A stretch of 64,000 nucleotides of DNA, from the NCBI GenBank assembly GCA_003013855.2, contig ML058372.1, positions 496,001 to 560,000 of the forward strand. Reading direction: 5' to 3'. Source of the DNA: Liriodendron chinense. Lineage: Eukaryota; Streptophyta; Magnoliopsida; Magnoliales; Magnoliaceae. The position numbers and the translations under genes are program-made. Positions 40,949-54,996 of this stretch are shown here, one piece after another (position 1 is the first letter of the stretch; every line of letters begins with the position of its first letter). The notes beneath the pieces were generated by a model. The model did no database searches. It saw only the letters and a list, made by a program, of their open reading frames with translations, and was not told the DNA's origin.

Positions 40949-43900
40949 CTCTTGTGCCTCTTCACTTTACTATGACTGGACAAGACTCATTCCCTTGTGG
41001 CAGTTGTTTCCGTCTGTTATTGACATAGACAAATTTTTAACAATATAAAATTGTTGCCACATATGATTGAGATCCTAGTCATCAAAATTGCCACGACATG
41101 TATAACATGTGGCATTGATGCCACGTGTACAACCATATCCCAGTCACTCTCAATCAGCGCTATGACTAAAACACTAGACGTCAATGGGTCAAATCTTTGG
41201 CTAGACCCAGGTTCACTCCTAATTATACTATGGCTTGGATGAGTTCAAACCAAGTGTAAAAAATATTAGGTTCCTTGTCGAAAGTCTGTTAGGATGACTG
41301 GGCCTTATGATTTGATAGTCCACACGATCTTGGGACTTTCGCATAAAGCTAAAGATAGACATCAAACATTTAGATATCCACCTAACCACTACGGGATCAA
41401 AGAGGATCTTTTCACCTATCTGATTCTACGGTTTAAATGGTCCCTAGATAACAATAAATGACTTATATCGTTTAAAGACAGACGCAAATGGACATATGTG
41501 TTATCTCCTTTCTTTTACTCTCACAAGCATTTTTCTCTAATTTTGTATATCTTATATGGGGAATCCCTCTCCTTTTTATAACGGAAGGATTGGGAGAGTT
41601 GGATGAAAGACGTATTTCATATGATCTCTCCCTTTCTCTAATCGTATCTATGTTAAATTTGAAATTCACTTTTAACTTTGAAGTTCTAATTCAACTCTAA
41701 AATATGGATAATGAAGCAAAGAGATTAATTTGAAGAAAATTTGTGTGGGGCCCACCTAATAATGGTTGCCCACAAGTGGTCCCCACGAGCTATATTCAAT
41801 ATCTCCCACTCAATTATCTTGTGGGATGGGCATAATATAGAATGTTCATCTAGCTTATCTCAAAACAACTAAAAAAAAAAAAAATCATGATCATAAGAAT
41901 TAGAGACGTGTGACTAACTGGAACACCATTGTCTTATGTAACAACCTAAAATTTTGGGTGCGAGTTTACCCGTACATGAGAATGTGTGATTGCACACGTT
42001 CAACTGTCTACCTATAGATCCGTTAAATTTTAACTGTAAATCTGTAGTCTAGCTTGAATCTAAACCAAACGGAGTAATTTTGACCCATAAAGTAAGTCAT
42101 TCGACTATTGATTGTTAGGATGAACCACCGATACCTTAATGTTCTTACTCGATTAATAAAATCAACCGTAGAAATACCCTATCACCATCAGATGAAGACA
42201 TATGACCGTCCATTTTGAATTTGGACTACTTAATCATAGCAAACGAACTACCCAATCTCCACATATGTTTGTACACACATTAGATTTAGAACATGATTCG
42301 TTTATCTCGTTCATCACCTAGAAATAAGTTTAACCTATCGTTTAAATCTCCATCTAGGAAAGTTTATATACATAAACATGTCACTAAGAGCAGACTGTGT
42401 ACATTCTTAAGATAGAACACATCCAAAAATCACTTTATACATTTCTGTCAGCGAAACCGATTGTATAATAACATGTAAGAATGATTAGGGTTATAACCAT
42501 CCACTTATTTTAATTTTAGGACACTATCTGACCATCTATCACATTTGTATCTATCAAACAGACTACCCAAAAATTGATTAAAAATTACCGTGGAGATCTT
42601 TACATGTTCCCCAATGAATCCATTGAGTTACTTTTTACTTTTGACCAATTGAACCTATTTCTTGGGTCCACATGCCAAAGTCATATCTTCGTGGCAATTT
42701 TGTAATTATTAGAAGAAGAGAACCATACATGTATTCATACTTATAACCATAGATCTGACACCCCATATCTCACAACCAGGTAACCCTTTTTCAAAACCAA
42801 CCGTACATTGACCTCTTTACACACCAAGGTAATGCGCGGTTCACTTAAATTCCATACTCAAAATTATTCAATCATCCATTGTGAAAAAGTTTTTTTTCGT
42901 TTGAAATTGCGGAAGTAGGTAACGTGTCTTGTTAACCAACAATCTAGACCGTTCAACCAGGATATTCCATCCATCCATCCATCCATTAAGATCATTAGTC
43001 CAAATCATCAGACGAGCTCAATAGTCCCCAAGGAGACTTCCATGCTTAAAAGGCATCCTTTCACTATTGTTTCCTATTGTGCGGCCCACTTAAGATTCAA
43101 ATCTGCCTCATTTTTTGTCCCTTAAATTAACGTGGTCTTGCCAAACTAATGGACGGAGTTGATCTCTCCACAAACAGCTCAAGTGGGGACCACGACCCAT
43201 ATAAAAAAAATAAAAAAATAAAATGTTTATACATGAGAACGTCCTGCAACTCATGCTTCTTAGACACTTCGTCATCAACCATCCATTGCTCTCATTCATC
43301 TAGCGCACATCAACCCATCTTTCACCATCCACCGTCTATGAGGCTCACCTATGCATGATCTGGGCCATTCACTTGTTAGCCAAGAAGCCGTTAACAACCC
43401 AAATTAAATCTACACAGTTTCTTGTGATCTAGCCCACATAAATAATTGATCTGCTCCATCTCTTAAAGTCTATCATGTTAGGATCTAATGAATCATATGG
43501 ACGAATAAGATTTATCACAAATTTCATGGTAGACCCATCAATAAAGACCCAAAACCTGATAGTTATCTTTTTTAAGGATGAGAGATTTTTGGTGGAAGGA
43601 AGTCCTTAAATCCGATTACACCACGCAATCTCCAAGATTGTAACATACAAATCTAAATTGAGTCTTACATAGTTCATTAGTTCGATATTCTTTTATCAAT
43701 CCGTACAATACATGAACAACCAAACCATCCATTTGTCCATATGATGTCCACCTTTTACACTTTAATTCACACCTAAGTATTTGGAAGAGTACCTCATATG
43801 TAACAATGTTGGAGACTCTTGGAAGATTGATAAAGAAATCTCAACCATTCATCCGCCCTAGATCTATCCATCCATCAATTTAAAATTGTCCAAAACTTAT

Positions 43901-45029
43901 GTTGATTATCATTAACCATCAGTTACAACCCCACGTCAATCCCCACCATCCAGTAAATTTAATAAAAAAGACCATTCCTAAATCACGTTGCCCAATCATC
44001 AAAATTGCTCAAGTAGTGAACCAAATCACCTAGACCATTGATTTTAGAATAACCATTCAAGGTTGAATCTTAGCCTACATCTCTTGACATGTGTGGTAAC
44101 TCCTACCGCATAAAAGCCTTGTCAAAATCGCAAGTGCAAAAATTTGAGTTTTAAATTGAATTTTAGAATAAAATAGATAGATGAGAGGGTATCTCTTATC
44201 TCTTCCTTATCTCTCATATCCTATCTCTCCATCCCATCTTATCTCTCATAACTTCCTCATTCCTAGTGCCTCTTCCTTCTTAAGGGTGGAAATTTAAGAA
44301 ATCTTACCTTAAACAAATGAAATACCCTAACGCACTAAGAGAAAATAGAATGAGAAGAGAGGATGCGAGAGAGGAGCATTGAAGAGAACTTAGATATGGT
44401 AAGTCTATGCCTCTTTTTATATTCATTTTTGTGCATTTTATGTATTTTGCCCCAATTTATGCAATGAACGGTGTGGATTAGCCACACGTTCATCACATAG
44501 ATCTGTGGAGGAATCTCAGAAAGAGACAATAGAAATCTAAGACTATATGTGAGATCCCTTAACATAGAAATTGATATGATGCCCTTTAGTTGTATCAGGA
44601 TAGATATAAATGGATCATACAATTACTAAGACCAAAATATATTAAGGCCCTAATTTTTATACTAATATGATCAACAGGTGGGCCACATTAATCTGATGTA
44701 ATTTTAGGCATTGATTATACATGTGACTATGTGATGGACCATCGGGTGAATCTGATCCATCTTATTAATATGAATGATCGAAAGTATTGTATAGATCGGA
44801 TCGTCCATTGGGCCATTGAAATCATTGCTATATAAAGTTAGCCATGTAAATTGGGGTATAAGATGATCATCATGGCTTAGATTTATGATTATAGACTTAT
44901 CTTAAGATCTGACATATAATGGACAGTCACTACGTGAAAATGGACCGAATTCGGCACTCTAAATTCGGCGGCCTGGGCCGTCGTTAAAAGTGCGGTAAAA
45001 AATCGATGGCTCAGAAGCCCTAAAATCGA

Positions 45030-45372
45030 ATGCTCTCTCTCTCTCTCTCGCCCCTCTCACTTTCTCCTCCCCACACGCCCGTCGTCCTTCAGCACATCCT
45101 CCTCTGTTGCACGCTCGTCGCCCAACCCATCTCCCTCATCTCTCTCCCTCACTCACCCTGCCCCTGTCGTCACATGCCCCCACCCAACCCATCTCCCTCA
45201 CTCGTCTCGCCCCTGTCGCTGCACGCCCCTGTTGTTGCACGCCCTTGTCGCCGCACACCCCTTTCATGTTGGATCATCAACACAAAAGGTCAGCATTTTT
45301 TTGACATATAAATTAATGAATGGTAGAATTTCCTGATTTGCACAAGTTGGGTGCTGATACTTGAATGACTGC

Positions 45373-45404
<32 letters not shown>

Positions 45405-47532
45405 AATTTGCTTGTTGACGGCACTATGTGCACAAGAATTTGTCTGTTGACAGCCCTATGTGCACAAGTTGAGTGTTGATATTTGAATGACTGCATAAAT
45501 ATTACATTGAAACATGTCAAGCATGTACCCAACCTGAACCTGCCCCTGTAGGCTATCAATGGACTTAGATTTATACAACCTAAACATAATACGAGTAGCA
45601 TTGGCATGCAACTTGGCATTTTGCATGAAATTTTTTGATGTCACCGATTTAGTGTGGGGTTTATTAGATGAATGTTCTGGATCATAAAAATGTAGGCCTG
45701 CATTGTTGTATGAGCTGTTTTGTCCCCCCACGTAATGGTAACAACTGTCATTGTTACAATGATCACTATTATCGTGACGGAACACCAAGTGCATGATGCA
45801 GGAAGTTCATATGTGGTCTCCATTATGCAACAATCCCATTCTAAAAGAATTAAGCTGGCCCACTCACCAGCAACACATGTGCAGTAAATGTCGATTTTTT
45901 CTGAGATTTTTCTGCATTATGATTTTTTTGTGAACACTAGGTTGGGTTTTGTGAAAACCAGTATGATTTTTTCTGAGATTTTTCTGCATTATTTGACAAG
46001 ATCTCAGGTCCAACCGATTCGATGACAAGTTACCGTCCACCCATCGGTGCAACAACCTGTCTAATAAATTGTCTCAATCATGAAGATCACCTTGTGAAAA
46101 AATCAGTCACATCCACTCATCAGGTGGACCACACTTGCCACACTTGCCTTTTGTCATTTATCAGCATGTACACATTATTTTCATGTTATGGCCCACTTAA
46201 TTAGGATTATTTAAGCAATCAAATTTTAGGACTATTACATTAATCAATTTGCTTAAGTAATTATCATCATTATTGAATATTAGCTTTAATGTTATTATTA
46301 GCATCATTTTCTTATTATTGCTATTTATTATTAGTAATAGTAGTAGTTGGAAATTATTATAATTATCGTAATATCAGTTAAATGCTCAACATCATTATTA
46401 TTATGGAAGTAGTTGTTTTTAATTAAAATTTGAAAATAATCGTTTGAATGAAAATGCTAAGTTTATAGGATTTGAGATTTAATTTTACGTAGCTTGGATT
46501 GTCTTTTGAAAATGTGGAGTTGAATAAATGTAATGGAAATTGATGTAAATATATTAAAATAAATTGAAACTTAAATTTTCTCGGCTACTTGCTTCCCTTT
46601 TGTAGATTTCTCGCTTGTTGTGGCGTAGGCTATCCTTGCTAAGCTAGGTTGAGCCAATTCGGATTGGTGGTAAGTTAGCCTTGAGGTTAGGTCCTTCACC
46701 CTTAAGCTTCTTCTCTTGTGTTATTTACTTGATCTTAATTTAGTGATGCATGATTGTTATTTGGGAGAATTAGATTTGATTGAAATTTATAGTGAACATC
46801 TTTAATGGGGTCCATTGTGTTGCATCTGTTCTATTCACACTGTCAAAAGTTAGGGCTCACTTTGATGGGGTTGGGCCCACTTAAACTTTGGGTCTGCCTC
46901 ATTTTTTAGGTCCTTTCCTACAATGATCTGGCAAAATAGATGGATAGTGTGGAAATAACACATACATCATGGTGGATCTAAATAGATGTTGAGCGGGGGT
47001 CCCTAGAATGTAGGAACCGCTTTTGAGAAAATGATAAAGCTGTACATTTGCTATGGACAACAATAAAAGCTCGGAAATGAGTACGGGTACCCGAATGTGC
47101 GTCGGAACTATCCGTAGTTGATTTGTTTTCGTATTTGTTGTATGTTACTAGTATATAGTAGAACTGATTGATAACTGATTTTTGTCACTTACACACTGAT
47201 ACAACTCAAATGTCTGGTGTAAAGGATGCATGGGGATGGGTCACATGGAAAAAGCATGTGCATGAATGTGGGGCCCATAGCGGTATTGGATTTCAAAATC
47301 TACCTAAATGTACTAAGGATATTGGTCCCACCTTTGTTGCGGGCCATCCATCATGTGGGTCCCACATTTATTGTGGGCCATCTGTCATGTTGGGCCCACT
47401 TAATGTGGATAGTCTATCATGTGGGACCCAACTTTTATGTCCACCATCCATCATGTAGGCCCAACCTTTGTTATGGAACGTCTATCATGTGGGACCCAAC
47501 CTTCAATATGGGTCTAAAAGTATAAAGACAAA
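45030..47532. other. CACTA 5' interior, non-coding
   Basis: Contains (CT)n runs (45031-45050, 45368-45403), a C-rich stretch to 45300, Mutator-like repeat vocabulary near 46790-47000, and a minisatellite of about 35 bp from about 47325 to 47515. No credible gene. Confidence 0.5.
47325..47515. repeat. Minisatellite, period about 35 bp
   Basis: About five degenerate units carry GG(T/G/A)CCCAC followed later by CCATC(C/T)(A/G)TCATGTG, for example near 47328, 47365, 47395, 47425 and 47490. Confidence 0.6.
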
Positions 47533-48691
47533 TGTAATGACCCAGGTTTTTTAAATAATTTAAATAATAATTTAATTAATTATTTAACAATATACATGAC
47601 TTGTTATATTGAAAAATTAATAATAAATAATCTATAAGGGAATTAGTATAGGATTCCTTTATTAAAGTTGCTCAAAATGAACTCTAGAACAGTGTAGAAT
47701 TGTCAGATTTCACAAAACTCACAAATTTACAATAATTACGAAAATGCCATTATTTAAACTTAAGTTAAACAGATGATTTTAAGTATGCCAGTTTCTGACA
47801 ATCAGTTTCACACAGAACTTCTTATATTAGTTTAGGGGCACATTTTAGCCGTACACGTCGAATTTTAGCAGTCCGATCATCCTACAAGTGCCCTAATCAG
47901 AAATCAGACCATAAGTGGGCCACCTTATCTCAGGTCTGCCTCATTTTTGGTGTCATGCCCTGAAATTGTGTGGCCTACCTGATGAATGGAGTAGATTTGT
48001 CATATACATCACAGTGGGACTCACGTGTACAGGGTACACGGTCCAAACTGTGGTCAACCCACGTTTGACCGCAAGTTGGACGGTTTACCGTCTTCCTCAT
48101 CCAGTGTTGCAACAGCGTGCGACGCTATCCGCTGGCTAACCTCTGCCATCCATCACAGTGGACCCTGATGCAAAATCTAAGCCATCCATCCATTTTCTTT
48201 CTATCACGCAATCATTCATCTCAAGTTTTCCCCCATCAACCGAGCATCCGATCCTCCTCAAACTACCGTTCAAATCAAACAACTTCAAGATCTTCGGATC
48301 TACACTGCATGGACTGCTCAGATATCTTCCAGATCTTCGTGTGGACCCCACCTAGATCCCCGAGGGGTCTCATGTGTTAAAGATCTCTGGAAAGAAGTTG
48401 TTTTTTTCTCCAACTCAAGGAGTGGCAGATAGACTTTTCGTAAGCATCGACCTCCAAACCTCTGACTTTCGTGTTGTATGGCGTTGATCCAGGCCGTCCA
48501 TTCCCCTCTAGATGGATTTTCGACTCCAACTAGGAATCCATGCAAGCCGTTCGCAGCCTATCCAAAACGATACTCCATTTCCTTACGTAAAACGCAAGCC
48601 ACTGTCAAAACGAGCTTAACCTTAGTCCCCACGTTAAATCCCTCTATAAAAACATTCCTTAGACAGGAGGTTAGGTCGTGTATCAGTTAGT

Positions 48692-48739
<48 letters not shown>

Positions 48740-50026
48740 TGTGGGAATAGCTCTCTTTCCCCCTGCTGTTGCTGATTAGAAATCTCCCGGGAAAGAGAAA
48801 GAAAAATAAGAGAAGAAGAAGAAGAAAGAAGAAGGAAAGAAGAAAGAAAAAGAAGAAGAAGAATTGAAACGGTGAGTTTCTTCTCGTATCGTTTTCACAT
48901 GTTAAATTCATATTTATTTTTGGTTTAGGTTAATATGATTCAAGTATTTGTGTCGTTTTGTTGGAAAATATTGGATATTGTATCTCAGGTTTGAATTCAT
49001 TCTTTTTGTGATTATGTTTCGTATTAATTTCAATATTATGTGTGGAGGTTTTCAATTAAATTGCGCTGTATATGTTTGAGTTGATTTTGAGTTTCTTGGA
49101 AAATGTTTGAGGTATTGATTTGATTCATGCATAGCACGATTTGAGAACTCCAGTTATTACCGTAGGGTGAGCACCCTGGTGTGTGCAATAGATCCATTGA
49201 TGATTGTTTAGGTGAGCGCCCAAGTGTGTGCAATAGTCCTTGGTTGAGCGCCCTGTGTGTGCAATATACCCTTATGATAGTCCATCAATTGTGGACGGGT
49301 TAGTTAAGATCTCTGGTGTGTGCAAGATACCAAACTAGCGTACCCGGTGGATATCAGATGATTTTGGCAGGTTAGGGTGAGTTCCCTGGTGTGTACAAGA
49401 GACCAACTTTGTAGCCATGATGGATTTTGTGAAACAGTGTAGGCCCGACTATAAACTGGCCCTGGATGTTCTACTGATAACCGTACTGAGATTGTTGAGA
49501 CATACTTGCATACCATGCATCACATGCATGTTTAAGAGATTTTGGTTTGATGAAATTACCACTGGATTTGTAATTTAATGGTCAAGTGATTTTCTATATC
49601 GAATTACATGTGCTAAATTATATGAGAATACTCACCGACTTTTATAACTGATGCAGTGTTATGCAATTAACCGTAGTGACAGGTGATTGTTTAAAATACT
49701 TCGAGGAAGCGATTCCAGGATGAGAAAATACTCTAGAAGATTTTTTAGAATTGATTTATTTTTTATTTTAGTTTGAAAGTATTAATATAATAAGGCCCAT
49801 TAGATGACCATTAGTTTAGACAGTTGGAACAAGTTAGTGAACTCATTAATTAGTGGTTTAATTTTCAAAGTTTGGTTTAGTTTGATTCTATATATTTGGT
49901 ACCATGTGAATGGAAAAAGAAGAATATCACTTGAGATTGTGAGGTATTCATTTATTATTTACATAACACCATTGATTTAAAATTTTGAGTTTATATACTT
50001 AAGTGTTGAATTTTGAGGGCGTTACA
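47533..50026. mobile_element. Solo LTR (Gypsy-like), 2.5 kb, TSD ACAAA
   Basis: It starts TGTAATGACCCAGG, ends TTGAGGGCGTTACA, and has perfect ACAAA duplications at 47528-47532 and 50027-50031. A TATA box (TATAAAAA, 48645-48652) is followed by a (GA)n tract at 48691-48737 and a GAA-rich tract to 48862, then a possible donor GTGAGT. Between 49160 and 49410 the phrase GGTGAG(C/T)(A/G/T)CCC...GTGTGTGCAA recurs at least four times. No internal domain is present. Confidence 0.88.
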
Positions 50027-50285
50027 ACAAACTTATCCAAAAATTAGTCCAAAATATATAAAAGTGTAAGTACTTGAGTAGAGTTTTGCCAAATGGTCTA
50101 AAAACTTATTTTTCTTATAAATAAGCCAAATAAGCTCTTATTTGTAAACATGCCATATACCCCCTAAACCCTAACCCTAAACTGAAATCCTAATGGGTTG
50201 TTTTGATGAATATTTTGTAATAGCTAGTTAGTTGTTTTGAATGCATGTCGGTAATGAAACTTATCTTTCGCAGTAGCCTTAAACT

Positions 50286-50615
50286 TTGATTATGTTTTCG
50301 CCATTGCGGTCCATAGCCAATGCCCGCTCGACCCTAAGGGAGTTGTTGCGGTTGGACTTACCTGACCTATTATCTTTAAGTTGGGTCAAAGAAATACCCA
50401 AATTGATCAATATTCTTCGAGAAGACTATCAAGATGATTCGACTGAAGAACGATTACACTCCTTATACGCAATTCCACGTATCGTAGTCGAATATGAGGT
50501 AGCAAAAAGGGTTTATAAAGAGGCAATTTTGTCTCTTGCTAAACTTACCAAGCATCCAGAATCATCATTTATAGATTCTGTAGTATCGAGCGTGCACTTG
50601 AGTGGTACTTCTTAA
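50286..50615 (+). CDS. Unrecognised 109-aa ORF inside the CACTA element
   Basis: The frame MIMFSPLRSIANARSTL...SVHLSGTS follows a plausible acceptor (TTTCGCAG at about 50274). It has normal amino-acid composition, including a charged NILREDYQDDSTEERL stretch, and no low complexity. I cannot assign a family. It lies between the solo LTR and the transposase-like coding, so it could be a transposase 5' exon, a captured host exon or chance. A telomere-type ACCCTAAACCCTAACCC-like box lies about 120 bp upstream (50160-50182). Confidence 0.35.
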   Translation: MIMFSPLRSIANARSTLRELLRLDLPDLLSLSWVKEIPKLINILREDYQDDSTEERLHSLYAIPRIVVEYEVAKRVYKEAILSLAKLTKHPESSFIDSVVSSVHLSGTS

Positions 50616-51307
50616 AATATGGAATATGCTTGTATTGAATATAATGAGTTACGACAGTAAGACATTCGAGAAATGTATTTTATATCTCATATGACAATGA
50701 ATCGTATGTTTAATTTTCTAAATGGAGAATAGTTTGGGTGCGTGTTCTTTAAGTATATGCATTCCTTTTGTGTATATGTATTCCTTAATTAGTTTAACTT
50801 GTATCAAATTTGATAAATATGTATATCTATCTATAGATGATGTCTTCAACGCCCGTGATTACAAGCAAAGAGTGGATGAAGGAACTACTGTTGTTGGCAG
50901 AATATCTCAAAGGTGTTTTGAAATTCGTAAAGTACTTGAGAGAAAATAATTAGAGGTTAAGGGGCGATGATTACTATTTTTGTCCCTGTGTTAATTGTAT
51001 GAATTTGTCAAGAGGGAGAAAACAATTAGATACAATTTTTACTCATTTAATTTATGACGATATATATACGTCTTATACATTATGAATTTTCCATGGTGAA
51101 CGACCTGTAAGTACCGTTGAGACTAGTACGTCTTCTATCAATCGTAATGAAAATATGTTTCTACGGATGGTCGATATGGTCAATGAAGCTCGTGGACACT
51201 TTTTTTAGGATAAAGATGTTGAAGCGACATGTAAGGATGGATGTAGTGATGCAAACAACGTTCAAGGTTTCGATGATTCACCGATTGATATTTATTATAG
51301 AAAGACG

Positions 51308-54300
51308 ATGAAGGATGCGATACAAACCTTATATCCATCGTGTCGAGTAGAAGATACAAAATTATCGGTTATAGTTGAGTTGTTAAGCATGAAGATAAGA
51401 CATCAATGGTCGCACAAGAGCTTTGATGAGTTGTTACAATTTCTAAAAAGGACACTACCAGATAAGAATACTTTACCAGATAATACTTATAATGCGAAGA
51501 AGATGATTAAAGGTTTACGAATGGAGTGTCAAATTATTCATTTATGCCCTAATGACTGTATATTGTATTGGAGCATGAATACAAGGAGAGTTGTCCTAAA
51601 TGTGGTGATAGTAAATGAAAACAAGTTAAAAAAAGCAGGCCAAGGAACAAACGTCTACCGTAAAATTTTTAAGATATTTTTCCATAGCACCAAGATGAAA
51701 TGGCATGCTAATGTGGACCAAGGAGGAAGTGGGATGCACATATGTCATCCGATGGATTCAATGTGTTGGAGATGAGTTGTTCGCAAATGAGAAGAATTTG
51801 TCGCGGAACCACGTAATGTTCGGTTAGGACTTGCAACTGATGGATTCAATCCTTTCGGCAACAAGAATAACTCATATAGTTGTTGGCCTGTTATGATAGT
51901 TCCGTACAATCTACCTCCCTTATGCATGCTTAAAGAGTTTATGATGTTAACACTACTGATTCCTGAAAAATTGGTCTTGGACATGAAATTGACGTATACT
52001 TGCAGCCACTAATTACAGAACTGAATGAATTGTGGTCGAACGGAATTGAAACTTACGACTCTACTACTAAGCATAAGTTTACAATGAAAGCAATTTGGTT
52101 ATGAGCCATACATGATTTCCCTGCGTATGGCCATTTGTCAGGTTGTAGGACTGCAGAAAAGTTTGGTTGTCCTATTTGTGGTGAATGGACAGATTCAGTT
52201 TGGCTAAAACATAGAGAAAGTTTGCATACATGGGGCATAAAAAATTCCTAACAGATCGAAGGCATAAATTTAAAAATCAGAAATTTCAATTTAATAGGGA
52301 AAAAGAACATGAAAAACCGACTCTCCGTTTGAGTGGTACAGAGTTACTAAAAAAATTAAAAATTATCCAAACATAATTTGAAAAATTATCAGGTAAGAAG
52401 AGGAAGAGGTATGTAAATGACGAAACACTATGGACGAAGAGATCAATCTTCTTTGACTTGCCATACTGGAAAGTACGTAAGTTGATTAATATGTCGACCA
52501 ATATTTTACGTATTATATATGTTTTTTTTTTAATCTTATAAGCTAATGTAGTGCATGCATTCCTTGATTACAGGAACTGTATATTTTTCATAACCTTAAT
52601 GTTATGCACGTTGAGAAAAATGTGGCAGAAAACCTCATTACAACTATTATGAGCACAAAGGATAAGATCAAAGATGGTCGTAAAGCCCACTTAGACCTGA
52701 GAGAGATGAAGATAAAGAAAAAAATATGGATATATAAAATTAACGGAACAAAGATTTTTCCTAAAGCTCCTTATAAATTAACCCGAGCGGAAAATGAATT
52801 AATTTGTAAAACATTGTATGATTTGAAGGTTCTTGTTGGGTATAGTTCAAAATGGAAACACAATGTGAGCTTGCAAGATCTTCAACTGAAAATCTAAAGT
52901 CTCACGATTACCATATTTTGATGCAACAATTACTACCGGTACTGCTAATGCAAGGATCACAATCAAAGAAAATTACGCGTAGCTACTAGACAGCTCTCAA
53001 TCTTTTTTAATATCTTACGCTCAAGACTATCGATCGTATGGTACTGCAGAAAATGAAATAACATATTGTGAATATAGTATGTGTTTTTGAAAAGTACTTC
53101 CCTCCAGTATTATTTGTTTCAATGATACACATTCTCGTGCACCTGGTAGATGAAGCACTGATCTGTGGACCTGTCAGATATAGGTGAATGTATCCCTTTG
53201 AGTAGTAATTTTCATTCGAAAATCATTAATATTTTAATAAATTATATAACTTCATATTATCAATAACACAATACGATTATTAACTCTTATTTCATATTGA
53301 TGAAGAGTTACAAACGATACGTAGTGAATCAAACGTTTCTAGAGGGTTCTATCTTAAAATGCTACCTCATGGAAGAAACAATGTTGTATTCTATGCATTT
53401 TATGCCAGAAAATTTAAGTTGGGAAGTCATAAGCGAGGATGTGGAAAGTACATGGATAATAATGGTAATGATGAAGGAGCCTACCCGTTAGGAAAGAATA
53501 ACGGAAAGTCATACCTTCTTACCAATGTAGAGTACCAGCAAGTGTGCAAATGGGTACTTCGACAATCATCTGAGAATTCTGAATGGGAAAGGTATGTAAT
53601 ATTTAATATTTTCGGTATATGCTTTAAATTTACATATGCACCTGTCCACTCATTTACATTATATTTCACAGGAAGTATCAAGCATACCTTCAAAGCCATA
53701 CTTTAAGAGTTTAAAATCGGAAAGCCAAGTCACGGTTATAAAATGTGACCGCTTACGTCCCTTGGATTAGAGAATAGTTACGGGATAATTTCGGTCCTTA
53801 CAAAATGAAGAGGCTTGCCGACGGCCCAAATGTTCATGCCATTTCATACAATACATATGCGGTTAACAGGTTATATTTTTTATACATCAGAATATAAAAT
53901 GAATCTATCAACACAGAATTCTGGGGTCTCAATGAAAGCTATAACTAGCTTCAGGTCCAGTGTTTGGGATCCTAATTGGGATACTAATCCAATGAATGAC
54001 GAAGTCACTTATTACGGCATTGTCAAAAAAATTCTTGAGCTAGACTATGTTGAGTTTACTAAGTTTTTTTGTGTGATTGGGTGCGTATAGAAGATTCGAA
54101 TGGTTATGTAGTCGATCCACAAACGAATCTAATATATGTTAATATAGGAAGGTTAATGCGAAATATAAAAGAAAATGACAAGCCGTTTATACTTGCGTCA
54201 TAAGCAACTAAAATATTTTACTGCAAGGATCATAGTAGGCCTAATGCTAATTGGCATGTTGTGTTAGAAGCTCCAAAAGGATTGAACCGGGATGTAAATG

Positions 54301-54600
54301 TTTTTGAAGATCCTTTAGTTTTTGCAGCAAGGATGAATGAAGATGCTTTAACATCAGCCCTACAAGAAAATATCATAAAAAGCAATAACGACTAATCATG
54401 TATGCTAAATTCATATCTTTATCTTTTATAAATATAAAACCTGCATATTCCGTATTACCTTGTATAACATTATTATCATTTTAGGTAAAAATTTGGAATG
54501 TGTGGTGATTAAAAAATCGAAGGTTTTGGCTTCGCCTGAGCAGTTAGTGAAGGATTGTTGGATGAAGAATCTTTGAGTCTGCAAGGCAACAGGCAAACGG
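51308..54600 (+). pseudogene. CACTA TNP2-type transposase, degraded
   Basis: The + strand carries TNP2/Transposase_21 landmarks in order: KLSVIVELLSMKIRHQWS and FDELLQFLKRTLP (51360-51460), HLCPNDCILYW (51540), MKWHAN and MHICHPMDS (51700-51760), a frameshifted RLGLATDGFNPFG-like core (51820-51860), RLSGTELLKKL (52326), KRSIFFDLPYWK (52440), LNVMHVEKNVAENL (52590-52630) and HLDLREM (52690). A DUF4218-like fragment lies near 53330-53420 and a DUF4216-like VTYYGIVKKILELDYVEF near 54006. Stops and frame shifts show it is inactive, although some frame changes may be introns. Confidence 0.75.
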
Positions 54601-54996
54601 GGGATCTCTTCGATCATTTGTAACTTGTAAAAAATAAAGGAGAACTACATTGACCTGATCTTATCATGATAATAAATCAGAAACATGTATTTCAGTTGAG
54701 TTTAATTGAGATGTGAACATCTTAAGAAATGACATCTATACTATAATGAATATTTTCTATACCTTAAATTTCAGCTGAGTTTAGTCCGAAACTCTATCAA
54801 ATGCATCTATATGTGCTAAATTGTCTATTTTGTAATTAAATTCAATTGAGATACACATGTCATGATCTTATAATCATCATAAGTATGGATGATGTTTTGT
54901 ATCTTGATGGATGTTGTTGAATGTTATTATTCATTATGATTATATTGTCGAATGTTATTTTATTGATTGTTATCTTTTGTACCATGAATAAAGACT

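Noticed and set aside
45030..45311. 93-aa Ser/Pro/Leu-rich frame near the CACTA 5' end
   Set aside because: Composition follows (CT)n and C-rich DNA; no homology recognised.
49160..49410. CRISPR-like array of GGTGAGCACCC...GTGTGTGCAA
   Set aside because: Irregular spacing and degenerate repeats inside a plant LTR, and the genome is eukaryotic.
50160..50182. Interstitial telomere
   Set aside because: Only about three imperfect CCCTAAA units; too short to mark a telomere or fusion point.
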